Assembly (NCBI GenBank): GCA_017964005.1
Contig: JAGCSR010000060.1
Location: forward strand, 1-51,328
Length of the DNA stretch: 51,328 nucleotides
Direction of reading: 5' to 3'
From: Clostridiales bacterium
GTDB lineage: Bacteria; Bacillota; Clostridia; Saccharofermentanales; Saccharofermentanaceae
The translations under genes and the position numbers were made by a program. Below the pieces are notes generated by a model. That model was not told the origin of the DNA. It ran no database searches and saw only the letters and a list, made by a program, of their open reading frames with translations. Numbering within the stretch: the stretch's first letter is position 1; each line of letters starts with the position of its first letter. Of the stretch, positions 37,685-45,849 are shown piece by piece.

Positions 37685-37930
37685 TCAGTTCTGTGTCAGA
37701 CCTGCAATGTAATTGACTGCATCCTTAACAGTTACAACTTTCTCGGCTACATCATCGGGAATCTCGATATCGAACTCTTCTTCCATAGCCATAACAAGCT
37801 CAACCATATCAAGGGAATCAGCATTAAGATCGTCGATAAAAGAGGAATCTTCCTTGATCTGATCCTCATCAACACCAAGCTGGTCAACGATCATGCCCTT
37901 GATGGTATCAAATAATTCGTCATTAGTCAT
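37685..37930 (-). CDS. acpP: Acyl carrier protein
   Basis: Carries growing fatty acyl chains on phosphopantetheine; 81 residues, highly acidic. The attachment serine lies in the motif [15 protein letters not shown]. It is followed by its own terminator, and a GATTTTCG word overlaps the TGA stop. Substrate carrier for the acyl-ACP thioesterase gene at 18142. Confidence 0.96.
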   Translation of the reverse strand: MTNDELFDTIKGMIVDQLGVDEDQIKEDSSFIDDLNADSLDMVELVMAMEEEFDIEIPDDVAEKVVTVKDAVNYIAGLTQN

Positions 37931-37975
37931 TTTTCCTACCTCCGTAATGAATGTGATAATACAATCAACAAACTA

Positions 37976-38004
37976 CTTTTAACGAAACATTTGTAAATTG
38001 TCAA
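37976..38004 (-). promoter_or_regulatory. Candidate acpP promoter
   Basis: TTGACA (38004-37999), 17 bp, TAAAAG (37981-37976) on the minus strand. A TTTTCGAAAA palindrome lies just upstream at about 38010-38019. Confidence 0.5.
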
Positions 38005-38036
38005 TACTTATTTTCGAAAAATAATATATTCCGTCA

Positions 38037-38651
38037 TTATTCCGTTAAATAGTTCTTATTTTTGAACAGATAGTCCAAACCGGAGATAACAGTCATAATA
38101 ACGCTGATAAGGAACAGGACATCCCCGATCACTGTAATGGCGCAGGTTTGGAGCGGATAATGGGCCTCAAAGCCGAAGATCTTCATAAGGGTCGGCTCGA
38201 ACATCATGTAGATTATGGCGATCATCTGAGTGGTCGTCTTGACCTTACCGATCATCTTGGCTGCCATGACAACGCCTTTAGAAGAGGCTATCATCCTTAT
38301 CCCGGAAACCATGAATTCACGGAGGACTATGATGAATACAAGCCAGGCTGATATCCTGCCCAAAGCGACAAAAGCAAGCAGGATGCTGATTATAAGGACC
38401 TTATCCGCCAAAGCATCCAGGAATTTACCAAGATCCGTTATAAGATTCTTGCGTCTTGCGATCTGTCCGTCAAAGAAATCGGTAAGCGATGCAACAATGA
38501 ATATGATCGCCGCGATAAGCATCCCGTGGTCGGCTATAAAAGCATTCCATCCGGCAGGTTCAAAGCCGTATATATTTATCGGCAGCATAAACAAAAGCGT
38601 TGCCGGGATCAGAATGATCCTTAATATAGATAGTTTGTTGGGCAGATTCAT
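38037..38651 (-). CDS. pgsA: CDP-diacylglycerol-glycerol-3-phosphate 3-phosphatidyltransferase
   Basis: Makes phosphatidylglycerolphosphate, first step to the membrane lipid phosphatidylglycerol; 204 residues with about five membrane helices. The CDP-alcohol motif is complete: DGQIARRKNLITDLGKFLD continues to ALAD, giving the pattern DG..AR........G...D...D. The start at 38651 overlaps the rimO stop as ATGA, with GGGGGTG in front, so it is coupled to rimO. The alternative product cardiolipin synthase of the same family is less likely given the N-terminal NLPNKLSILRIILIP. Confidence 0.92.
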   Translation of the reverse strand: MNLPNKLSILRIILIPATLLFMLPINIYGFEPAGWNAFIADHGMLIAAIIFIVASLTDFFDGQIARRKNLITDLGKFLDALADKVLIISILLAFVALGRISAWLVFIIVLREFMVSGIRMIASSKGVVMAAKMIGKVKTTTQMIAIIYMMFEPTLMKIFGFEAHYPLQTCAITVIGDVLFLISVIMTVISGLDYLFKNKNYLTE

Positions 38652-39997
38652 ACTGTCACCCCCGTAATATCGTAATCGGAGCATTCGACCAGTCTGACAT
38701 CATAGATCTGTCCAATCTCAAGGCCTTCGTCCGAAGAACAAGCCACGTAGATGACCGGATCATCTTCCGGCGCTTCGGCGTAACTTCTTCCGACATAAAA
38801 GATACCATCATCAGAAATTGAGTCAATAAGAACTTTCACACAAGTTCCGAGGCGCCTGGACGCCGATTCTTCGGCAATCTCCTTTTGAACCTCGTAAATC
38901 TTGTCATATCTTGCCTGTTTGATATCTTCAGGCACCTGATCTTCCATATCGAAGGCAACAGTTCCTTCCTCAGGCGAGAATATAAAGCATCCGAGCCTGT
39001 CAAACTTCCATCGCTTGAGATTTGCTATCATGGTCTCAAAGTCTTCTTCCGTCTCCCCCGGGAACCCAACCATAACCGTAGTCCTGACAATAACATCCGG
39101 GATACGGCTCCTTATCAACTCCAGCCTGGAAGTAATAAGTTCCTGAGTATCACGTCTTCTCATATCCTTCAGCACTTTATCACAGCCATGCTGGATCGGG
39201 ATATCCAGATAGTGACATACCTTCGGGATATCCGATATAGCATCTATCAGGTCTTCATTGATGCCGTCCATATAACCGTACATGATACGGATCATCTCAA
39301 TTCCGTCAATCTTGGAAAGTTCACGGAGCAATTCGGGAAGTTTGCGTTCTTTATAAAGATCCACTCCGTAATTGGTAGTATCCTGGGCTGTCAGGATTAT
39401 CTCCTTAAAACCGCGGGACGCGATATCCCGAGCCTCTTCCAATATCTGTTCTAAGGGTCTGGATACGAACTTACCGCGGATCAGCGGGATCGCGCAGAAA
39501 GCGCACCTGTGAAGGCATCCCTCGCCTATCTTAAGCCAGGCATAGCCCTGAGTAGATATATCACGGGAAGGCATAAGGTGGTCCATTCCGCCTATGCTGT
39601 CCGTAAGATTAACTTCACTGTCATCGGAATCAAACAGTTTATCAACACATTCGCAGATATCCTTGTAGTGGGCCGTGCCCAGGACTGCGTCAACCTCATG
39701 CATCTCTGTCATGATGTCATTCGGATACCTCTGCGGAAGACATCCGGTAACAACGATATATTGAAGGTTACCGGAAGGTGCCTTCAGATCAGCAGTGTCA
39801 AGGATGGTATTGATTGCTTCCGTCTTTGCCGATTCGATAAAACCACAGGTGTTGATTACGGCAACATCCGCCTCTTCCACATCTGCCACCAATGTATAAC
39901 CATGCTCTCTGAGCAGACTGGACATACACTCGGCATCAACCAGATTCTTAGAACAACCCAAAGCGATAATCACGATCTTTCTGTCTTTGCGCTCCAT
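38648..39997 (-). CDS. rimO: Ribosomal protein S12 methylthiotransferase RimO
   Basis: Radical-SAM enzyme that adds a methylthio group to Asp of ribosomal protein S12; 449 residues. The N-terminal UPF0004 domain has conserved cysteines in LGCSKNLVDAE and NTCGFIESAK for one FeS cluster; the radical-SAM cluster motif is CLHRCAFC (CxxxCxxC). A TRAM domain forms the C-terminal 65 residues. The start is the ATG at 39997 with AAGGAT 8 nt upstream; an ATG at 40006 directly abuts that site. MiaB is the close alternative, but LGCSKN with NLVDAE fits RimO. Confidence 0.94.
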   Translation of the reverse strand: MERKDRKIVIIALGCSKNLVDAECMSSLLREHGYTLVADVEEADVAVINTCGFIESAKTEAINTILDTADLKAPSGNLQYIVVTGCLPQRYPNDIMTEMHEVDAVLGTAHYKDICECVDKLFDSDDSEVNLTDSIGGMDHLMPSRDISTQGYAWLKIGEGCLHRCAFCAIPLIRGKFVSRPLEQILEEARDIASRGFKEIILTAQDTTNYGVDLYKERKLPELLRELSKIDGIEMIRIMYGYMDGINEDLIDAISDIPKVCHYLDIPIQHGCDKVLKDMRRRDTQELITSRLELIRSRIPDVIVRTTVMVGFPGETEEDFETMIANLKRWKFDRLGCFIFSPEEGTVAFDMEDQVPEDIKQARYDKIYEVQKEIAEESASRRLGTCVKVLIDSISDDGIFYVGRSYAEAPEDDPVIYVACSSDEGLEIGQIYDVRLVECSDYDITGVTV

Positions 39998-40035
39998 ATA
40001 AACCATCCTTGAATCAATATATCAAGGTGATTATA

Positions 40036-40173
40036 TCAAATATCTGATTGAAAAAAGCAATATAGATCAAGCACCTTTTTCCAGATAAAATCCAGATGCG
40101 CAGAATCTTCCACGGATTTCTTAAGGCAAATATTTATCAAAGTCTGATAAGGAATATCGTATTTATCGGACAT
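40036..40173 (-). pseudogene. Remnant of a ribbon-helix-helix (BrnA/CopG-like) protein
   Basis: A 45-codon frame with good codon texture, MSDKYDIPYQTLINICLKK and on to a Trp-containing tail. The phrase IPYQTLIN.CL is the hallmark of the second helix of CopG/BrnA-type antitoxins. The first strand and helix are missing: upstream the frame reads through a few hydrophobic codons (possible TTG start at 40197) and then recX. No ribosome site stands before the ATG and no toxin gene is adjacent. It is probably a truncated relic; a short functional protein is possible. Confidence 0.45.
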
Positions 40174-40214
40174 CTGCTTATAATATATGCATATCAAGAG
40201 GGGAAAAATAACCC

Positions 40215-40700
40215 TCAGCCAATAAACCTGTTAAATGCGGAAGATGCGACTTCGTAGGAATAACCGCGGCGCGAAGCGGTCTTAAGGTATTCTTCACGGC
40301 AGGTATCAGGATCTTCAGGTTTCCCCATTGCTTCAAAAAGAGCTATGCATGTATCAGTATCTGACGGAAGTCCGTCACAGATCAAATCAGCAGTATCTTC
40401 TGCGATTCCTGCTTCCATGAGCCTGTTGAATATATAAGCGCGGCTTTCCTGCTTTTTCCCGGTGCGTGTTCTTAAGACCTTGCCTGCTGCCTTCTCGTCA
40501 TCTATATATCCTGTCCTGATAAGTTCTGAAACTGCATCTTCAGCAATATTATCGGAATACCCCTTATTCACCAGGAAAGCCTTAACCTTCCCTGATGAAT
40601 AAGTGGCAATCCCTATATGGCGGATCCCGCAACTTATGGCTGACCGAACCTCTTGGGAAACAGGATCTGCCTTATAGTCATCGTTATTAAGCAGGATCAT
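40215..40700 (-). CDS. recX: Regulatory protein RecX
   Basis: Binds RecA filaments and limits their activity; 161 residues, all-helical, low sequence conservation. Three repeats of the RecX fold can be followed (SSGKVKAFLVNKGY, SRAYIFNRLMEAGI, EYLKTASRRGYSYEVASSAFNRF). It stands 8 nt behind recA, the usual place. Start at 40700 has only a weak ribosome site, consistent with coupling to recA. Confidence 0.88.
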   Translation of the reverse strand: MILLNNDDYKADPVSQEVRSAISCGIRHIGIATYSSGKVKAFLVNKGYSDNIAEDAVSELIRTGYIDDEKAAGKVLRTRTGKKQESRAYIFNRLMEAGIAEDTADLICDGLPSDTDTCIALFEAMGKPEDPDTCREEYLKTASRRGYSYEVASSAFNRFIG

Positions 40701-40708
40701 ATGATATA

Positions 40709-41845
40709 TTACTCGTCGATACCGAGGATATCCTCTGCATCAAAGTCATCCGCCTCATCTTCAATATCATCCTGAACGTCATTTGCCGGGATGTCAGCAT
40801 CATCTGCAGGCATATATGAATCACGGATAAGTTCTTCGATCTCGGCTTTGACATCAGGATGCTCGATAAGATAGATCCTTGTATTATCTTTGCCCTGACC
40901 GATCTTGTTGCCCTTGTAAGAGAACCATGAACCGCTCTTGATCATGATATTGTTCTCTACCGCCATATCGATGATGCAGCCTTCGGAAGAGATACCCTGA
41001 CCGTACATAATATCGAACTCGGCTTCCTTGAACGGCGGAGCAACCTTATTCTTAACAACCTTGACTCTGGTATGGTTACCGATAACATCAGTACCGTTCT
41101 TCAGAGCTTCGACACGTCTTACATCAAGTCTAACAGATGCATAGAACTTCAATGCACGTCCGCCCGGAGTAGTCTCGGGATTACCAAACATAACACCGAC
41201 CTTCTCACGAAGCTGGTTGATAAAGATGCATACTGTGTTGGACTTGGCAACTACAGGCGCAAGTTTCCTGAGGGCCTGACTCATGAGCCTTGCCTGGAGG
41301 CCTACATGTGAATCACCCATCTCACCTTCGATCTCGGCTCTGGGAACCAGTGCTGCAACAGAGTCGACAACGATAACATCGATACATCCGGATCTTACGA
41401 GAGTCTCGCAGATCTCGAGAGCCTGCTCACCGGTATCCGGCTGAGACAGGATGAGATTATCAACATCTACTCCGATATTGCCTGCATATACTGCATCAAG
41501 GGCATGCTCTGCATCGATAAATGCGCAGGTACCGCCGTTCTTCTGAGCTTCTGCAACACAGTGCAGCGCAACAGTCGTCTTACCTGAAGACTCAGGTCCG
41601 TATATCTCGATGATCCTTCCTCCGGGCAATCCGCCGATACCGAGGGCCATATCGAGTGTCAAAGCTCCTGTAGGAATGGACTCTATCTCAACGGATGCAC
41701 GGTCACCCATCCTCATGACTGCACCCTGTCCGAATTGTTTCTCTATCTGAGCGAGAGCTGCATCTAACGCCTTCTTCCTCTCGTCAACATCACCTGCTGC
41801 AACATGCTTAACTTCATTCTTAGTTGCATTCTTACTCTTAGCCAT
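40709..41845 (-). CDS. recA: Recombinase RecA
   Basis: Strand-exchange ATPase of homologous recombination and trigger of the SOS response; 378 residues. Walker [10 protein letters not shown], Walker [12 protein letters not shown]1 and L2 loops ([31 protein letters not shown]) are intact; an acidic C-terminal tail of about 30 residues follows. The ATG at 41845 (MAKSKN) has GGAGG 8 nt upstream. A consensus promoter and an SOS box precede it. recX follows. Confidence 0.98.
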   Translation of the reverse strand: MAKSKNATKNEVKHVAAGDVDERKKALDAALAQIEKQFGQGAVMRMGDRASVEIESIPTGALTLDMALGIGGLPGGRIIEIYGPESSGKTTVALHCVAEAQKNGGTCAFIDAEHALDAVYAGNIGVDVDNLILSQPDTGEQALEICETLVRSGCIDVIVVDSVAALVPRAEIEGEMGDSHVGLQARLMSQALRKLAPVVAKSNTVCIFINQLREKVGVMFGNPETTPGGRALKFYASVRLDVRRVEALKNGTDVIGNHTRVKVVKNKVAPPFKEAEFDIMYGQGISSEGCIIDMAVENNIMIKSGSWFSYKGNKIGQGKDNTRIYLIEHPDVKAEIEELIRDSYMPADDADIPANDVQDDIEDEADDFDAEDILGIDE

Positions 41846-41865
41846 GATAAATTCCTCCATAGTCG

Positions 41866-41879
41866 CGAACATTCGTTCT
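41866..41879 (-). promoter_or_regulatory. SOS box (LexA operator) of recA
   Basis: Plus strand CGAACATTCGTTCT, core GAAC-N4-GTTC, matching the Gram-positive LexA site. It lies 13 nt downstream of the -10 and covers the transcription start region. Confidence 0.85.
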
Positions 41880-41892
41880 TATTTCTGAAACC

Positions 41893-41921
41893 ATTCTATA
41901 AATAACTATATCGTTTGTCAA
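41893..41921 (-). promoter_or_regulatory. recA promoter
   Basis: TTGACA (41921-41916), 17 bp, TAGAAT (41898-41893) on the minus strand, close to consensus. Confidence 0.85.
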
Positions 41922-41981
41922 CAGATTTTGTCTCACAAATTTTCGCGGCTTGCAGGTTTTTGCGATTTGGGGGACTTTAAT

Positions 41982-42008
41982 GGGCTATTTCCTAGATGTT
42001 GACTGATA
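41982..42008 (+). repeat. Left terminal inverted repeat
   Basis: 27 nt, exact reverse complement of 44204-44230. It begins GGGCTATTTCC and ends GACTGATA; pairing stops at both edges. Confidence 0.9.
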
Positions 42009-42026
42009 GCCCATAAATAGAACAGC

Positions 42027-42055
42027 AAAAAAACTCCCCGCAGGATCTGCGGGGA
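42027..42055 (-). terminator. Terminator inside the left end of the element
   Basis: Perfect 9-bp stem TCCCCGCAG / CTGCGGGGA with a 3-nt loop, then TTTTTTT on the minus strand. It ends the SLH transcript before recA. Confidence 0.9.
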
Positions 42056-42081
42056 ATTATAGGATAATTCAATAATGCTTA

Positions 42082-42390
42082 CTAGTTCCCATTAACATAC
42101 CTGTCGTATTTATCAAGGAATGTTGCCATCTGACGTCTCAGGCAGTCACCGTTAGGACGGAAAGTACCGTCTTGATAGCCTACAAGGATCTTTTTGTCCA
42201 GTGCCCAGATCACGGCATCGTAATAATAAGTGCCGCTCTTAACATCGGAGAACTTCACGCTCTCTTTAGCAGAAGTCTTGGGCCTTCCGGCATAACGCCA
42301 AAGGAAAGTTACAGCATGTCTCCTTGCGCATACGGTCTTCGGTCTGAAAGTCTTATCCTTATAACCTTCTACCCCGGGATCGGAGCGGTA
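42082..42390 (-). pseudogene. C-terminal fragment of a second SLH protein
   Basis: Behind the intact SLH gene, a frame without start codon encodes about 1.7 SLH domains, from VEGYKDKTFRP through ARRHAVTFLWR to the stop TAG at 42082. It aligns with the last 95 residues of the intact SLH protein, with many differences, so it is an old copy or the tail of a different gene rather than a fresh duplication. Similarity starts abruptly near 42380, about 35 nt behind the intact gene's stop; the frame is closed just upstream by TGA. Likely not translated. Confidence 0.65.
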
Positions 42391-42425
42391 TCAGATTTAG
42401 TCTTTACCAGTTGCCGTGAGCTGTC

Positions 42426-43634
42426 TCATTTAAGGTTCTTATCATACTTATAGAGGAATGTAACCATCTGACGTCTCAGACAATTACCGTTCGGTTTGAA
42501 AGTTCCATCGTTGTAACCTGCTACTATTCCCTTTTCGGAAGCCCAAAGAACCGCATTATAGAAATAATCCTTAGCCTTAACATCCTTGAACTTATTCTTA
42601 TCCGTTGATGCAGCAGGTTTTCCAGCCAGTCTCCAAAGGAATGTTACAGCGTGACGGCGGGCACAGATGATCTGCGGGCCGAAGGTGCCGTCCTTGTAGC
42701 CCTCGACTATTCCGTTTTCGTTTCCCCAGAGAACCGCTTTGTAGAAGTAATCCGTTTTCTTGACATCGGAGAACTTGCAGGTACTGTTCTTAGGCTCGGG
42801 ACTGCCCTTGAGTCTCCAGAGGAATGTTACCATCTGTGCTCTTGTACACTCGTTAGCAGGTTTAAACAACGTCTGCTTATCGTATCCTCTTACTACATCC
42901 TTATCCGATAGATAATAAGTAGGTTCATACCAGAAATCAGCCTTGTTCTTAACATCTTTATATATGACTTTGACGTTAACCTCTCCCTGACCGCCGAAAG
43001 TATCCTTAATGACGATCTTGGCATTCCCTGCTTTCTTGGTCTTGAGACAGACAATATGGCAATCATTACCAAACAGATCCCTGTCTTTGTCGTCTTTTGC
43101 TTCGAAGATATCTTCATTCGATGATTTAACCGATTTGATCGTCTGATAATCAGCCCTTGCCTTCACGTCAAGACCGGGAAGGATCGTAATATTCTGGATC
43201 CTCATGTAGTTGACCGTGAAATATTCGAGTTTAGGATTGCAGCTGACATCGATACTGTCCAATTGACGGCTGGTAACTCTCAGATCATTAAGTTCCGGAT
43301 TGTGACTTACATCTATCTCAGTCACACCGTCATAGTAAGAAACAAAGTATTCGAGCTTAGGAAAGTATTTCAGGCCCGTAAAGTCAGATATCTCAACGTA
43401 ACCGGGCTCGATCCTGGTAACCTGATTGATCTCGGCAGTGGAAAGAGACCCGTCATTATTCTTATCATAGTTTTCCTTGATGTATTTCTGGAATCCCTTA
43501 TCAGGGAAGTTCGCATCGTTAATGGCAACGCCTGACGCTGCGCCGACATTAAGAGACAAGAGCACGGGAGATGCAACGATAACAGCACCCATAACAGCTA
43601 AAGATCTAAACTTTTTAATGATCATCTTTCTCAT
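42426..43634 (-). CDS. Secreted SLH-domain surface protein with leucine-rich region
   Basis: A predicted cell-wall protein of 402 residues. A signal peptide (about 1-33, basic start, hydrophobic core, AAS cleavage region) is followed by an EF-hand-like motif YDKNNDGSLSTAEI at about 56-69, a leucine-rich-repeat-like part at 80-140 (ISDFTGLKYFPKLEYF, EIDVSHNPELNDL), a beta-rich domain at about 163-226, and three SLH domains at about 228-280, 286-345 and 349-402. SLH domains bind pyruvylated wall polymer. What the outer part binds is unknown. AGGAGG lies 11 nt before the ATG at 43634. It is the main cargo of the inverted-repeat element. Confidence 0.85.
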   Translation of the reverse strand: MRKMIIKKFRSLAVMGAVIVASPVLLSLNVGAASGVAINDANFPDKGFQKYIKENYDKNNDGSLSTAEINQVTRIEPGYVEISDFTGLKYFPKLEYFVSYYDGVTEIDVSHNPELNDLRVTSRQLDSIDVSCNPKLEYFTVNYMRIQNITILPGLDVKARADYQTIKSVKSSNEDIFEAKDDKDRDLFGNDCHIVCLKTKKAGNAKIVIKDTFGGQGEVNVKVIYKDVKNKADFWYEPTYYLSDKDVVRGYDKQTLFKPANECTRAQMVTFLWRLKGSPEPKNSTCKFSDVKKTDYFYKAVLWGNENGIVEGYKDGTFGPQIICARRHAVTFLWRLAGKPAASTDKNKFKDVKAKDYFYNAVLWASEKGIVAGYNDGTFKPNGNCLRRQMVTFLYKYDKNLK

Positions 43635-43675
43635 ATCATTTCTTTCCTCCTATATAAGGATAAGAATATCAAAGA

Positions 43676-43702
43676 ATTATAGGAGTGTAAACTCTCACAC
43701 TC
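43676..43702 (-). promoter_or_regulatory. SLH gene promoter with an operator-like palindrome
   Basis: A TATAAT -10 (43681-43676 on the minus strand) is preceded by the inverted repeat GAGTGT-N8-ACACTC (43683-43702), which fills the spacer region. A regulator bound there would block the promoter. No -35 box is clear. Confidence 0.4.
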
Positions 43703-43788
43703 TTGTAAAACAAACATTCTATTGCTATTGTCATAAAAATATACCTCTAACACTATTGAAAGTCTTCTTGGTTCTTCTCCCTCTGGTT

Positions 43789-44079
43789 TCATCTATTTAG
43801 GTTTTTAATCGGAATACTCACTTCAATATAAAAACAGGTCCTTTTTACTTCCTTTCTGCCAACAAAATTATTGAATGTCTGCCTCTGCATAGCAATATGG
43901 GAAGAGTAGAAACTTCCGTTAATATAAACATATGAACTCCAGTTTGTCCCTGTTCTTCTATCATCGCCAACATACGGAAACCTATCATCAGAATATTCAA
44001 ATGTTTTCAAATACTTAAATAACAGATCATATAGTTCTGCAGCAACATCATAATCGTTCAAAAATAGACGAATATTCAC
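43789..44079 (-). CDS. Small frame of unknown function inside the element, start unclear
   Basis: A 96-codon frame from a GTG at 44079 with protein-like texture (LNDYDVAAELYDLLFKYLKTFEY, shown here in part: DYDVAAELYDLLFKYLK, SSYVYINGSFYSS). There is no ribosome site at the GTG, and the frame stays open upstream to 44163 without an ATG, still with convincing codons (DCLESAQNKRDNDFF). It therefore looks like the rest of a longer gene that lost its 5' end when the element formed. No family is recognised; it has no similarity by eye to transposases. Confidence 0.4.
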   Translation of the reverse strand: MNIRLFLNDYDVAAELYDLLFKYLKTFEYSDDRFPYVGDDRRTGTNWSSYVYINGSFYSSHIAMQRQTFNNFVGRKEVKRTCFYIEVSIPIKNLNR

Positions 44080-44203
44080 AGAAAGGGGACCACAGAGGAA
44101 AAGAAAGAAATCATTATCCCTTTTGTTTTGAGCGCTTTCAAGACAGTCCGATATTGCGATCTTTCAACACGAGAAGTTATACCTGTCTTCAAACAAGAGC
44201 AAG

Positions 44204-44230
44204 TATCAGTCAACATCTAGGAAATAGCCC
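44204..44230 (-). repeat. Right terminal inverted repeat
   Basis: 27 nt, exact reverse complement of 41982-42008; 11 nt beyond its outer end lies the murJ stop codon. Confidence 0.9.
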
Positions 44231-44241
44231 TTTAATGGGAC

Positions 44242-45849
44242 TTAACCCTGTGTCTTCTTCTTCAATTTAAGCTTTACAAGGAAGCGGTCAAGCCAGAATC
44301 TGGCTTCTTCCATCTTCAAAATGATAGCCATTCCGAAGTAAACACAAACGCATACGATACACCTTAATCCGAGGTGTAGGACATGGGTAAGCTTTGTAAA
44401 TCCCGAAGGAAGATATGTCTCGATCAGAACAAGGACAACGCCCATGAACAAAAGGCATATCGCGGATTTAAGAATGAATATGCCGATATTCCTCGGCTTG
44501 ATCTCTTTGTTGCGGGTATAAAGGATTATCAGGATCACCATCTGAACAATGCTGGTGACAGAATACGCGATAGACAAAGACTTAAGACCGAAGTCCAGTC
44601 TGATCATAAGCCAGCATACCAGAGGATTCGTTACGAGGCCTACAACGCCTGCGAGCAAAGGAACTTTGGTCTTCCCTATCGCGTAGAAAGCATGGTTCAT
44701 TACATGAACGATCGACTGAGTAATGATCGGCAGCACAAGATATCTCAAGAGCACTGCTGCCGTTGCCACGTTCTCATCCGTATATCTGGATCCCCACTGA
44801 TAGATAGCCGCAACTACATTCTGGCTCATGATGAATATCATTCCGGCCGAAGGGATCGTAAGGAACAGAATATTCTTGATGCTGGATGTGAGCAGATCCC
44901 TGCATTCTTCATATTTTCGAGACTCATAAAGACCTGCAAGGTGAGGCGTCATAACAGTTCCGATGCCGACCGCAAAGACTCCGTAAGGGATCTGCCAGAT
45001 AGTATTGGCGTTGCGGAACAGGAAGATGATGTTGCCGAACCTTCCGGTAAACATATTAAGAATAACGACATTGAGCTGAACGATCGATGCCGAGAACATG
45101 ATGGGCAGTGCACGTCTGAGAAGGAACAGGAATTCCTTGTCACGTGGCATGAACTTGAACCTGAACTTCTTCAGGATGTCGAATCCGAGTATATACAGGA
45201 ACATAAAATATATGAACGCGGACACAAGAACTCCGGCCGTAGTATGCATGAGTTCGCTCTGAGTATTGCCTGCGAAGATCATGATAGCAAGAAGAACGCA
45301 GATGTTATAGACAGTCGGAGCAAAAGCCGTGGATGAGAATCTCTTATACGCATTCAATATGCCGCTGGAAAGGGCCGCGAGCATAATGAAGAATATCTGA
45401 GGGAACAGGAATTTGGAAGCGTTGGCTGCCAAAGACAAGGTCTCGGGATTGATCTTATCGCCTTCTGCCAGGAAAAGATTATAAACACTGTAGATCTGCT
45501 CCGAGAATATAACTCCGACCGTACATACGACAAGCATCACGACAGATATTACGGATACGAATATCGATACTGTCCTAACTCCCCTCTTCTCTTCGTTGAC
45601 GGCCAAAGAGCCTGACATATAAGGCGCGACAGACGAGAATATGGCGCCGCCTACGAGAAGGTTATAGAAAAGGTCAGGAATGGTAAAGGCCAATGTATAA
45701 GAATCTCTGTAGACCTCATCAAACTTGATGCCTACGATGATATCCCTTACAAAACCGGATCCTTTGGATAACAGAAGTCCCAACATCATCAGGACAGTTG
45801 CTATCAACATGCTCTTCTTGCGCGAACCCGTATCCTTCTTCTTATCCAT
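44242..45849 (-). CDS. murJ: Lipid II flippase MurJ (MviN family)
   Basis: Flips the peptidoglycan precursor lipid II across the membrane; 535 residues with about 14 membrane helices. The opening MLIATVLMMLGLLLSKGSGFVRDIIVG, seen here in part (LLSKGSGFVRDII), matches the MurJ/MviN first helix with its conserved Gly and Arg. It overlaps the cinA stop by 8 nt (ATGGATAA), so it is translated in one unit with cinA. The stop TAA at 44244 sits 8 nt from the duplicated target of the inserted element, which has replaced whatever terminator followed. A polysaccharide exporter of the same superfamily is a less likely alternative. Confidence 0.9.
   Translation of the reverse strand: MDKKKDTGSRKKSMLIATVLMMLGLLLSKGSGFVRDIIVGIKFDEVYRDSYTLAFTIPDLFYNLLVGGAIFSSVAPYMSGSLAVNEEKRGVRTVSIFVSVISVVMLVVCTVGVIFSEQIYSVYNLFLAEGDKINPETLSLAANASKFLFPQIFFIMLAALSSGILNAYKRFSSTAFAPTVYNICVLLAIMIFAGNTQSELMHTTAGVLVSAFIYFMFLYILGFDILKKFRFKFMPRDKEFLFLLRRALPIMFSASIVQLNVVILNMFTGRFGNIIFLFRNANTIWQIPYGVFAVGIGTVMTPHLAGLYESRKYEECRDLLTSSIKNILFLTIPSAGMIFIMSQNVVAAIYQWGSRYTDENVATAAVLLRYLVLPIITQSIVHVMNHAFYAIGKTKVPLLAGVVGLVTNPLVCWLMIRLDFGLKSLSIAYSVTSIVQMVILIILYTRNKEIKPRNIGIFILKSAICLLFMGVVLVLIETYLPSGFTKLTHVLHLGLRCIVCVCVYFGMAIILKMEEARFWLDRFLVKLKLKKKTQG

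Larger units (their letters stand above)
41976..44236. mobile_element. Transposon-like element with 27-bp inverted repeats, no transposase
   Basis: Exact 27-bp inverted repeats at 41982-42008 and 44204-44230 (outer ends GGGCTATTTCC) bracket the segment; both are flanked outside by TTTAAT (41976-41981 and 44231-44236), read as a target duplication. The match could be stretched to CTTTAATGGG on both sides. Inside, all on the minus strand, are a start-less frame, an intact SLH surface protein, the tail of a second SLH protein and a terminator. No transposase or recombinase frame is present, so movement would need an enzyme from elsewhere. The right end abuts the murJ stop codon. The left repeat can also form a local hairpin (GGGCTAT...ATAGCCC, 41982-42012). 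Confidence 0.75.

Noticed and set aside
40013..40214. Small RNA gene in the recX-rimO gap
   Set aside because: No promoter plus terminator pair; the coding-like RHH frame explains the stretch better.
41982..44230. Invertible (phase-variable) segment between inverted repeats
   Set aside because: The repeats and a surface gene would fit, but direct TTTAAT copies outside point to transposition, and no invertase gene is near. Not fully excluded.
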